12,166 nucleotides of DNA, taken from the NCBI GenBank assembly GCA_012962735.1, contig DTXA01000150.1:1-12166 (forward strand). Reading direction: 5' to 3'. The position numbers and the translations under genes are program-made. Below the pieces are notes generated by a model. That model was not told where the DNA came from. It did no database searches and saw nothing but the letters and a program-made list of their open reading frames with translations. Positions 1 through 5,960 of this stretch are shown one piece after another. The first letter of the stretch is position 1; every line of letters starts with the position of its first letter. Origin of the DNA: Candidatus Latescibacterota bacterium. Its GTDB lineage: Bacteria > Latescibacterota > 4484-107 > B68-G9.

Positions 1-353
1 ACTATGACCGGCACGGCGTTAACTAAAGCCACGGATGTCGCGGTGGCCACGAAGGTCAGGGCAGGCACGATCACCTCGTCGCCTGCTTCCACACCTGCGG
101 CCTTAAGCGCACATTCTAAGGCCTGGGTTCCGTTCGTGACCGCGATCCCGTACTTCGCCTGACAGTAAGATACGAACTTGTCCTCGAACTGGGACACCTT
201 GGACTCCAAAGGATCTATCCCCCCTCTCCACCAGTGCCCGCTCCTGAGGACCTCTAAAAGCGCCCTCTCCTCCCTCCAGTCGAATATGGGCCAGCTCTTG
301 CCTAAGGTCCTCTTCACGAGAGGCTCCCCACCTCTTAAAGCGAGCTTCGCCAT
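1..353 (-). CDS. DegT/DnrJ/EryC1/StrS family PLP aminotransferase, N-terminal part (runs off left edge)
   Basis: The 117 visible codons encode the N-terminal third of a fold-type I, PLP-dependent aminotransferase of the DegT/DnrJ/EryC1/StrS (sugar aminotransferase) family. Family marks include an opening MAKLALRGGEP, the segment FEDKFVSYCQAKYGIAVTNG followed by TQALECAL (the NGTQAL loop that holds the PLP phosphate), and GDEVIVPALTFVATAT. The catalytic lysine lies beyond the window. In this family such enzymes transaminate keto-sugars or act as sugar dehydratases; the substrate cannot be read from this part. The start ATG at 353 has an AGGAGGG ribosome binding site directly upstream and overlaps the end of the transporter gene by 19 bases, so the two are translationally linked and belong to the sulfatase-MFS unit. 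Family assignment is firm, exact role open. Confidence 0.9.
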   Translation of the reverse strand, partial: MAKLALRGGEPLVKRTLGKSWPIFDWREERALLEVLRSGHWWRGGIDPLESKVSQFEDKFVSYCQAKYGIAVTNGTQALECALKAAGVEAGDEVIVPALTFVATATSVALVNAVPVI

Positions 354-1564
354 AACTCCCTCCTTTTTTGAGGTCTGAGATAGACCCATACCATCCCCGA
401 AAGTCCCGTCAAGACGACGGCCACGAAGATGAACGCCCCCCGCATACTCCAGTACTGTGCAAGGATGCCGAATGCCAACAGGTATCCGAGGGTGAAGAGG
501 TCCCTGAGTCCCCTCAACATGCCCATAGACGCTCCGACCTTCCCCTCGGGCGATGTCCTCTCAACTGAGGAGGTCCAGCCGACTACCTCCATCCCGGAGC
601 TCCCCCAGAAGAGGGAGAAGAGCGCAGCGGCGAGAAGGAGACTGGACGAGATGTTCACTCCGATCATCGTCAGCCCGCAGAGCAACAGGTATAAGGACAA
701 AGAAAGCCGGAATCCCAGACGGTCGACCAAAAACGGGGCCAGGGCCACCACCCCCAAGTTCGCCCCGGAGGCCGCAGCCCTTGTCCCGCCTATGAAGGTG
801 TAGCTCGCTCCGAGGCCCCTCAGCCAGAGAGGCATCCCCACATTGAACACCACCCATACCACAGTGGCCCCGGCGGCCAAAAGGCTCAGGCTCCGCACCT
901 CTGAGGACACTGAGAATATATCCCCAAGCCGGAACCTCCCCCCATTCCCGGGACTTCCGTCCTCCGGGATGAAAAGCCAGAAGGCCAGGCATGCGAGGGC
1001 TAAGACCGCAAACCCGAGCCAGAAGGTGATCTGGGGGGAGAACAGGTCTGCCACCACCCCGCCCAGCCAACTTCCCGCTATCCCTCCAATGCCGAGAGCC
1101 GATAGAAATTTGCTGATGTTGCGGGCGCTCTCCCCGGGGCCGGAATGTCCCGATATCAGGGCGAAGACCACGGGCCAATATAGCCCCGCTGCGGTGGCCT
1201 GAACAGCGATGGAGGCCAAAATAGCTGTGGGAGTTCGGCTGAGGGCGTAACATACATGGGCCGAACTGAAGAGGGCCAGAGCTAAGACTATCGGGCCGCG
1301 CCTTCCGGATGTGTCGGAGAAGGTCCCGGAGAAGAATGTGAGCAGGCCCCGCACGAGGTAGAACAGGGCCATGGAAAGTGATACGAGGAAATCTGTGCCG
1401 CCTAAATCCTTCATATATACCGGCAATACCGTCTGGGAACTGAACACCCCCAGCCCGTGCAGAAAGGAGACAAGGTTGATCCAGGCTATAGGGCCCTCTT
1501 TCCATCCCGTGAAGACCTTGCCCCCAACCCCCCTCTCCTGCACCCTCCGGACGGGCTCCTTCAC
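335..1564 (-). CDS. MFS transporter, 12 transmembrane helices
   Basis: Major facilitator superfamily permease of about 409 residues in the inner membrane. Twelve hydrophobic segments can be counted, in two groups of six separated by a polar loop (PEDGSPGNGGRFRLGDIF). The loop between helices 2 and 3 carries a motif-A-like GTFSDTSGRRGP. The substrate is unknown; its place behind a cytoplasmic sulfatase suggests import of a small sulfated or sugar-like compound (inference). The reading frame stays open upstream to a GTG at 1705, but those first 47 codons resemble a sulfatase C-terminus (ELYDLSMDPHEARNLI), not a transporter. I therefore place the start at the GTG at 1564, four bases after GGAGGG. 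A fused start at 1705 cannot be excluded. The 3' end overlaps the aminotransferase start by 19 bases. Confidence 0.85.
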   Translation of the reverse strand: MKEPVRRVQERGVGGKVFTGWKEGPIAWINLVSFLHGLGVFSSQTVLPVYMKDLGGTDFLVSLSMALFYLVRGLLTFFSGTFSDTSGRRGPIVLALALFSSAHVCYALSRTPTAILASIAVQATAAGLYWPVVFALISGHSGPGESARNISKFLSALGIGGIAGSWLGGVVADLFSPQITFWLGFAVLALACLAFWLFIPEDGSPGNGGRFRLGDIFSVSSEVRSLSLLAAGATVVWVVFNVGMPLWLRGLGASYTFIGGTRAAASGANLGVVALAPFLVDRLGFRLSLSLYLLLCGLTMIGVNISSSLLLAAALFSLFWGSSGMEVVGWTSSVERTSPEGKVGASMGMLRGLRDLFTLGYLLAFGILAQYWSMRGAFIFVAVVLTGLSGMVWVYLRPQKRRELWRSSL

Positions 1565-1832
1565 AGGTCCCTCCGAATGCCCGATCAGGTTGCGAGCTTC
1601 GTGGGGGTCCATGCTCAGATCGTAGAGTTCATCCTCCCAGCAGTTATATCCGTATTTCAAATTGCCCCAGCGCAATGTCCTCTGCGTCATGGCCAGGTCG
1701 TTCACCCCGCCGAACTCACATCCCGCCAGTGGGCGCCCTCGCCGGGCTGCAGACCAGGCATGTGGTATATTATGCGTTCTCGAAGAGGACGCCCTGGGCA
1801 GCCAACCTGTCTATGTTGGGAGGTCCAGCCAT
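1565..1832 (-). pseudogene. Sulfatase relic with nonsense codon and large internal deletion
   Basis: Remains of a second type I sulfatase, starting five bases past the stop codon of the intact one. Read from 1832 leftwards it gives PPNIDRLAAQGVLFENA, a TAA stop at 1772-1770, then in the same frame YTTCLVCSPARA. This is the sulfatase signature with its modifiable Cys and Arg (CSPAR). About 15 codons later the match jumps, in another frame, to a typical sulfatase C-terminus: EFGGVNDLAMTQRTLRWGNL, then KYGYN and DELYDLSMDPHEARNLIGH. The first roughly 30 residues and the whole middle, some 300 residues by comparison with the neighbour, are missing. The tail stays in frame with the MFS transporter. 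It cannot make an active sulfatase. It probably descends from a tandem sulfatase pair; the DNA differs clearly from the intact copy, so it is not a recent duplication. Confidence 0.8.
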
Positions 1833-1836
1833 CTTT

Positions 1837-3192
1837 CTACATTGGGGGCACGAATTCCGTCTGCCCCATCGCGCTGCCGTCCTGCCGCAGGCCATCCCTG
1901 TGGGGGTTCACGTACCGGGCGAACCACTCGTCCATAGTGGCCTTCAGCTCGCGGATCTTATCCGCATAGCCGGGATCGTCGGCGAGGTTCCTTCGTTCGT
2001 CGGGGTCGTTCACCAAGTCGTACAGCTCATGAGGCCCGTGGGCGTGGCGGTAGACGTACTTCCACTCCTTCGTTCGCACCATGCGCACGGGACCGTACTC
2101 GTCGAAGATGACCACGTTCTCCCGTTCCTCCATCTTCTCACCTCGCAGCAGGGGAAGGAAGGACCTTCCGGGAAGGTCTCTGTCCTCGGGGACCGGCAGA
2201 CCGAGGTATTCTAAGAGCGTGGGCATGAAATCGTAGGCCGAGACCAAGACGTCCTCCACCCGGCCTTCGGGGATCGCGCCGGGATGGCTGAAGATAGCGG
2301 GCACTTTGATGGAGTTCTCGTACATATTGCGGGGATTGGTGCCGTTCCCCTTGCCCCAGAATCCGTGATGCCCACAGGAAAATCCATTGTCGCTCATAAA
2401 AATAACTAATGTATTTTCCCTCAGGCCCCGCTCCTCCAGCTTGTCCAAGATGCGCCCCACGTTTATGTCCATCGCGGTCACGGCCGCGAAATAGCCCTTG
2501 AGCATCTCTCGGTTGCCGAGGCACTGGTCCGTCAGCTCTATAGCCCAGGGATGGCGGAGCTCCTGTGGACAGGATTCAAATGGGCAGTCGTCGTAGGAAT
2601 CCACAACCTCCTGTGGATGGCCGGTCCAGGGGCTGTGGGGGGCTGTGTAGTGTACGCTCAGGTAAAAGGGGACCCCTTCGTTCGCATAGCGGTCGATGAG
2701 CATCAGGGCTTCGTCCGTGATGACATCCGTGATGTACCCCGGCTCGTTCACTAATTGGCCGTTGCGCACCATGGGGGCGTTGTTGTACGGACCACCGCCG
2801 CGCTGGTGGACGAACCAGTGGGTGAACCCGTGTTGCGGTATCTGGCTGTCGCCCAAGTGCCACTTGCCGGTTATGGCACAGGTCCAGCCGTGGCGGGCCA
2901 TTATGTCAGTGTAGGTAATTTCGCCCTCTAAATATCGGATGGCATTAAGTCCCACGTTTCCCTCCCTGATCCAGTCGTGCACCCCATGCTGGGAGGGAAT
3001 TCGTCCCGTGAGCAGCGTGGCCCTGCTCGGGGAGCAGACCGGAGTGGCCACGAAGAAGTTCTGGAACCTAACTCCCATGGCAGCCAGCCGATCTATGTTG
3101 GGAGTGCGGACCTCCGGGTTTCCGTAACACCCGGCAGCCCAGACGCCCTGGTCGTCCGTAAGGATGAAGATCACGTTGATCTTGTCCGGCAT
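1837..3192 (-). CDS. Type I sulfatase (formylglycine-dependent, S1 family), cytoplasmic type
   Basis: Sulfatase of 451 residues that should hydrolyse a sulfate ester. D13 and D14 (ILTDDQG) are metal ligands. The CSPSR signature lies at residues 53-57, where C53 would be converted to formylglycine. The second signature GKWHLG is at 109-114, HYTAPHSP at 181-188 and FMSDNG at 265-270. The C-terminal ELYDLVNDPDERRNL segment is usual for the family. No signal peptide is visible (start MPDKINVIFILTDD), so it probably acts in the cytoplasm on an imported substrate, which fits the MFS gene behind it. A maturase (anSME or FGE) is needed and is not in the window. An ATG at 3231 in frame lies upstream but has no ribosome binding site; the ATG at 3192 is preceded by GGGAGGG and gives the usual N-terminus. 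The substrate is not predictable here. Confidence 0.93.
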   Translation of the reverse strand: MPDKINVIFILTDDQGVWAAGCYGNPEVRTPNIDRLAAMGVRFQNFFVATPVCSPSRATLLTGRIPSQHGVHDWIREGNVGLNAIRYLEGEITYTDIMARHGWTCAITGKWHLGDSQIPQHGFTHWFVHQRGGGPYNNAPMVRNGQLVNEPGYITDVITDEALMLIDRYANEGVPFYLSVHYTAPHSPWTGHPQEVVDSYDDCPFESCPQELRHPWAIELTDQCLGNREMLKGYFAAVTAMDINVGRILDKLEERGLRENTLVIFMSDNGFSCGHHGFWGKGNGTNPRNMYENSIKVPAIFSHPGAIPEGRVEDVLVSAYDFMPTLLEYLGLPVPEDRDLPGRSFLPLLRGEKMEERENVVIFDEYGPVRMVRTKEWKYVYRHAHGPHELYDLVNDPDERRNLADDPGYADKIRELKATMDEWFARYVNPHRDGLRQDGSAMGQTEFVPPM

Positions 3193-3249
3193 CTTTCCCT
3201 CCCATTCCCTAAAGTAGATGTCAAAGGGCATATCCCATAGGTTTTTGAC

Positions 3250-3278
3250 AATATACTACCTGTATACCCCCCTGTCAA
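3250..3278 (-). promoter_or_regulatory. Sigma-70-type promoter for the sulfatase-MFS-aminotransferase unit
   Basis: On the minus strand a perfect -35 TTGACA (3278-3273) is followed after exactly 17 bases by TATATT (3255-3250), five of six matches to the -10 consensus. Transcription would begin near 3243, giving a leader of about 50 bases before the ATG at 3192. It would also leave the upstream ATG at 3231 without a ribosome binding site, supporting the shorter sulfatase. Confidence 0.75.
3252..3266. promoter_or_regulatory. Possible operator: palindrome inside the sulfatase promoter spacer
   Basis: TATAC and GTATA form a perfect 5-bp inverted repeat around a 5-base centre, lying between the -35 and -10 boxes and overlapping the -10 box. 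A dimeric repressor bound here would block the polymerase. The site is short and AT-rich, so chance is possible; no regulator gene lies in the window. Confidence 0.3.
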
Positions 3279-3704
3279 GACGGTTGGATCCGCAGGAAGT
3301 TTACCTGAAAGATATCCCTCCGCTTGTATGAACGCGTAACATAGCCGGTAGAGATTCCCAAACAAGCCCTTTCATGAAGGGTATATTGAGCTACGTGACC
3401 AGATGACGGAAACGGAAAAACTGGACAAGGCGATATGGAGGAATCTCGAGGAACTGGGATAATATGCCTGTTGGGGTGCCGTGTGGATGTGGTGGCTGTA
3501 CGAGGAGTCAAGCCGCACATTCGGGAGCGTATATTACAGGACATGCCTTTGAGGCCATCGCCACCATCTAGCGCTATAGTGACCGTGAAAGACTGCTTAT
3601 GTAACGATTTGTATGCGGGCTTTTCTGTAGTACTCCTATCGAGACAGATAGCGAGGACCTTGCCTTCTTCCGGGCTACATCTTATCTTTGAGTTAGTTTC
3701 CAAC
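3279..3704. other. Intergenic stretch without a recognised gene, AT-richer than its surroundings
   Basis: About 430 bases between the sulfatase promoter and the hydrolase ribosome binding site. Two 60-base lines counted by hand (3301-3360, 3601-3660) are 47% G+C, against 60% in a sampled line of proB. Plus-strand frames are short: one open stretch from 3352 to a stop at 3459-3461 reads in part MTETEKLDKAIWRNLEELG, which looks protein-like, and another from 3463 gives about 35 codons with a CGCGGC cluster. The frame open from 3435 runs into the hydrolase but its first 94 codons resemble nothing I know. This may be decayed coding DNA; I see no RNA gene, riboswitch or clear promoter for the hydrolase. 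Confidence 0.5.
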
Positions 3705-3714
3705 GGAGGAGGAG
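3705..3714 (+). promoter_or_regulatory. Ribosome binding site that decides the hydrolase start
   Basis: GGAGGAGGAG lies two bases before the ATG at 3717; the GGAGG at 3705-3709 is seven bases from it. Because this is a near-ideal site, and family-like sequence begins only after it, the longer in-frame start at 3435 is rejected. Confidence 0.75.
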
Positions 3715-3716
3715 AT

Positions 3717-4850
3717 ATGCGGCCCGATATAGGGACTTATTACGAACTGGTGGATTCCGTTGCTGGGAGGATTTCCCCCAAGCTTTCTTTTCTAAACTAC
3801 CGGGGAGCGGACTTAGAGGCCTGGAGGGCACGGGCCAGGGCCAAGGTGCACGAGCTGATGGCGTTCGACCCCGAACCCGTCCCCCTCAACCCCAGGGTGG
3901 AGAGCTCCTGGGAGGACGGAGAACTTGTGGTGGAGAAGATATCGTACGATCTCCCCTACGGCCCCAGGACTGAGGGGTTCTTCCTGTATCCGAAGGGCTC
4001 CGGAGGGAAGCTCCCGGCAGTGGTAGCCCTGCACGACCATGGGGGGTTCAAGTACTTCGGCAAGGAGAAGATCGTGGCCGTGCCGGATGAACCCGAGGTC
4101 CTCCGGGAGTTCAAAGAGGAGTGCTATGGGGGGAGGAGTTGGGCCACCGAGCTGGCCCGGAGGGGGTTCGCGGTGTTGGCCGTGGACCTGTTCCTTTGGG
4201 GCTCCCGGAAGGTGGGGGTGGACTCCCTGCCGGAGGAGTTCGGCAGGAGATTCGAGGGCCTACGGGAGGGAAGCCGGGAGTACATAGAAGAGTACAACCG
4301 CTTCGCCGGCGAGCACGAACACCTCATCGCCAAAACCCTCTTTGCCACGGGGACCACCTGGCCTGGGGTCTTCTCCTGGGAGGACCGCAGGAGCGTGGAC
4401 TGCCTCCTGACCCGGCCGGAGGTCGACCCGGAGCGGATCGGGTGCGGTGGACTTTCGGGTGGAGGCCTTCGTACGATATTCTTGGCCGGCCTGGACCCGA
4501 GGATAAGGTGCGCTGTGTGCGTGGGGTTTATGAGCACCTTCCGGGAACTCCTGTTCGACCACATTAAGTGCCACACCTGGATGTTATACCTGCCGCTTTT
4601 GCCCCGGTACCTGGACCTTCCGGACCTGATAGCGCTTCGGGTCCCAGAACCCCTTATGGTCCAGTACGACGAGAAAGATCCACTTTACACCCTCAAGGGC
4701 CAAATGGAAGCCCACCAGAAGCTCAAAGCCATCTATGAAAAGGCCGGATGCCCGGAGGCCTATGAGGGGAGGTTCTACCTGGGTCCCCACAAATTCGACC
4801 GGGAGATGCAGGAGGACGCCTTCGGATGGTTCGAACGATGGCTGAAGTGA
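3717..4850 (+). CDS. Alpha/beta hydrolase (dienelactone-hydrolase / acetyl-xylan-esterase-like)
   Basis: A 377-residue cytoplasmic alpha/beta hydrolase without signal peptide. Visible features: an N-terminal helical cap (LSFLNYRGADLEAWRARARA), a strand with an oxyanion-type loop AVVALHDHGGFKYFGKEK at about 101-118, the nucleophile elbow GGLSGGG with S247, an acidic residue at D318 or D321 (VQYDEKDPLY) and H358 (YLGPHKFDREMQEDAF). These positions form the expected Ser-Asp-His triad. The overall pattern recalls the abhydrolase_7 / dienelactone hydrolase-like proteins often found with carbohydrate catabolism genes; an esterase or deacetylase role is likely but the substrate is unknown. It is divergent from the sulfatase unit and is followed after nine bases by a phosphoesterase gene, so the two are probably co-transcribed. 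Confidence 0.88.
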   Translation: MRPDIGTYYELVDSVAGRISPKLSFLNYRGADLEAWRARARAKVHELMAFDPEPVPLNPRVESSWEDGELVVEKISYDLPYGPRTEGFFLYPKGSGGKLPAVVALHDHGGFKYFGKEKIVAVPDEPEVLREFKEECYGGRSWATELARRGFAVLAVDLFLWGSRKVGVDSLPEEFGRRFEGLREGSREYIEEYNRFAGEHEHLIAKTLFATGTTWPGVFSWEDRRSVDCLLTRPEVDPERIGCGGLSGGGLRTIFLAGLDPRIRCAVCVGFMSTFRELLFDHIKCHTWMLYLPLLPRYLDLPDLIALRVPEPLMVQYDEKDPLYTLKGQMEAHQKLKAIYEKAGCPEAYEGRFYLGPHKFDREMQEDAFGWFERWLK

Positions 4851-4859
4851 GGAGGGAAC

Positions 4860-5342
4860 ATGGCCTTGCTCGGGATAATATCGGACACCCACGATAACCG
4901 GCCGCTGATTGGGAAGGCCGTGGAGATCTTCAACAGCAGGGGAGTAGGGCTCGTAGTACATGCGGGGGACTTCATAGCCCCCTTCGTGGCCCGGGACTTC
5001 AGGGCCCTTAAGTGCCCACTTGTGGGTGCCTTCGGCAATAACGATGGGGAGAGGAAGGGACTTCTGAGGGCCTTCGAGGGGATCGGGGAGATCCACCAGG
5101 GGCCGCACACCTTCGCACACGAGGGCCGGCGCATCGCGGTGATGCACGAGCCGGACCGGCTTGAGGAGTTCCTGAAGCCGGAATACGATTTAGTGGTGTA
5201 CGGCCACACCCACAAGGCAGAGGTAAGGGAGGGCAGGCCCCTCGTGGTCAACCCCGGAGAGGTCGGAGGATGGCTGTACGGCAGGTCCACGGTGGTAATT
5301 TTGGACTTGGACGAGATGCGGGCCGAGGTCATAGAACTTTAG
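4860..5342 (+). CDS. YfcE/MJ0936-family metallophosphoesterase
   Basis: A 160-residue calcineurin-like phosphoesterase, the usual length for the YfcE/MJ0936 family of small two-metal phosphodiesterases. Metal-binding residues are all visible: D9 and H11 (ISDTHDN), D37 (VVHAGDF), N60 (GNND), H96 (VMHEP), H116 and H118 (YGHTH). The NPGE segment at 131-134 is also typical. These enzymes cleave phosphodiester model substrates in vitro; the natural substrate is mostly unknown. The start ATG follows a GGAGGG site that directly joins the stop codon of the hydrolase. After its stop codon the sequence passes at once into gene relics. Confidence 0.93.
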   Translation: MALLGIISDTHDNRPLIGKAVEIFNSRGVGLVVHAGDFIAPFVARDFRALKCPLVGAFGNNDGERKGLLRAFEGIGEIHQGPHTFAHEGRRIAVMHEPDRLEEFLKPEYDLVVYGHTHKAEVREGRPLVVNPGEVGGWLYGRSTVVILDLDEMRAEVIEL

Positions 5343-5346
5343 TTGG

Positions 5347-5552
5347 ATGCAACGTATTTACCCTGAATCCTGTGCATACCTCTATGAAGTAATCGGCAAA
5401 TTAGAAAAACAGGGATGTGATGCCGTTGTGCTTGGCTGTACCGAGATACTCCTGTTGGTAACACAGGAAGGTTCGCCTTTACCGACTTTGGATTTACAAG
5501 GATTTTGGCGAGAGCTGCCTTGAAAAAGGCGATTGAGACAACATCTTGGTAA
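5347..5552 (+). pseudogene. Aspartate/glutamate racemase family, C-terminal relic with frameshift
   Basis: The frame from the ATG at 5347 reads YPESCAYLYEVIGKLEKQGC and then DAVVLGCTEILLLVTQEGSP, a clear match to the C-terminal part of Asp/Glu racemases, including the second catalytic cysteine in GCTE. The family-like sequence then continues in a different frame: from 5502, ILARAALKKAIETTSW and a stop at 5550-5552. The original frame stops at 5521-5523. The N-terminal half with the first catalytic cysteine is absent. A hand-counted line (5401-5460) is 47% G+C, lower than neighbouring genes, hinting at a different origin. No catalysis is possible. A translated 58-residue peptide cannot be excluded but has no obvious function. 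Confidence 0.75.
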
Positions 5553-5555
5553 GTT

Positions 5556-5939
5556 GTCATTTGGGGCCTCTCCGGGCCGCCCGGGACGGTCACATGGCTG
5601 GACCCCGAAGGAGAGGCCCGCTGGACGGCCCGGATGAGGGGTCGGGTGAACTCTATAGCCGCGGCCGACGTAGACGGCGACGGCAAGCTGGTGGGTGTTG
5701 TGCGCAGACGGCCGGCTCGAAGTGGTCCAGTCCAACGAATACTACTACCTCCACATTATCAGCCTGGACGGGCGGGGACTGGCTGGGCACTACGTAGGTC
5801 CGAAGGCCTCCTGGGTCTTCCCGAGGGGAGGAGGGCTTGCACATGGACGGTCGGAGGGACCATAACCTGTACTCTGCGTTCGGGGGAGGAGATGCTGCTG
5901 GGGACCGCCGACGCTCGGGTTCGCTGGGTGACCCTTTGA
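5556..5939 (+). pseudogene. Degraded beta-propeller (FG-GAP/PQQ-like) gene with frameshifts
   Basis: From 5556 one frame reads VTWLDPEGEARWTARMRGRV and NSIAAADVDGDGKL; the DVDGDG loop is the calcium-type loop of FG-GAP/VCBS propeller blades. At about 5695 the protein-like sequence moves to another frame: CADGRLEVVQSNEYYYLHII, then SLDGRGLAGHYVGPKASWVF, ending at a TAA at 5862-5864. It returns to the first frame near 5886 as GEEMLLGTADARVRWVTL before a TGA. At least two frameshifts are needed to read it as one protein, and both ends seem missing. Such propellers are usually exported or surface proteins. I take it as a pseudogene fragment; sequencing errors could mimic this, but loss of both ends argues for decay. 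Confidence 0.6.
5564..5619. repeat. Perfect 10-bp inverted repeat with nested hairpin
   Basis: GGGCCTCTCC (5564-5573) and GGAGAGGCCC (5610-5619) are perfect inverted copies separated by 36 bases, which themselves hold a CCGGG/CCCGG stem. No T-run follows, so it is not an intrinsic terminator. It lies inside the propeller relic; one such repeat in a GC-rich window of this size could arise by chance. Confidence 0.35.
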
Positions 5940-5960
5940 GATCTGGTACGAGGTGTCCTT

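Noticed and set aside
561..1505. Long alternative frame (314 codons) on the minus strand within the MFS gene
   Set aside because: Same strand, different frame from a clear 12-helix transporter; rich in Arg, Gly and Pro with no membrane segments.
3245..3266. Plus-strand TTGACA at 3245-3250 as a promoter for the hydrolase
   Set aside because: No -10-like box lies 15-19 bases downstream; the site is the reverse face of the minus-strand promoter region.
3435..3716. In-frame 94-codon N-terminal extension of the alpha/beta hydrolase
   Set aside because: The ATG at 3717 has an excellent ribosome binding site and family-like sequence begins only there; the extension has no recognisable similarity and lies in AT-richer DNA.
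5537..5558. GACAAC/GTTGTC hairpin as a terminator after the racemase relic
   Set aside because: The stem is only six base pairs with a ten-base loop and no T-run follows.
5343..5960. FMN riboswitch upstream of ribD
   Set aside because: None of the conserved FMN-element core segments could be found by eye, and the space is filled by gene relics.
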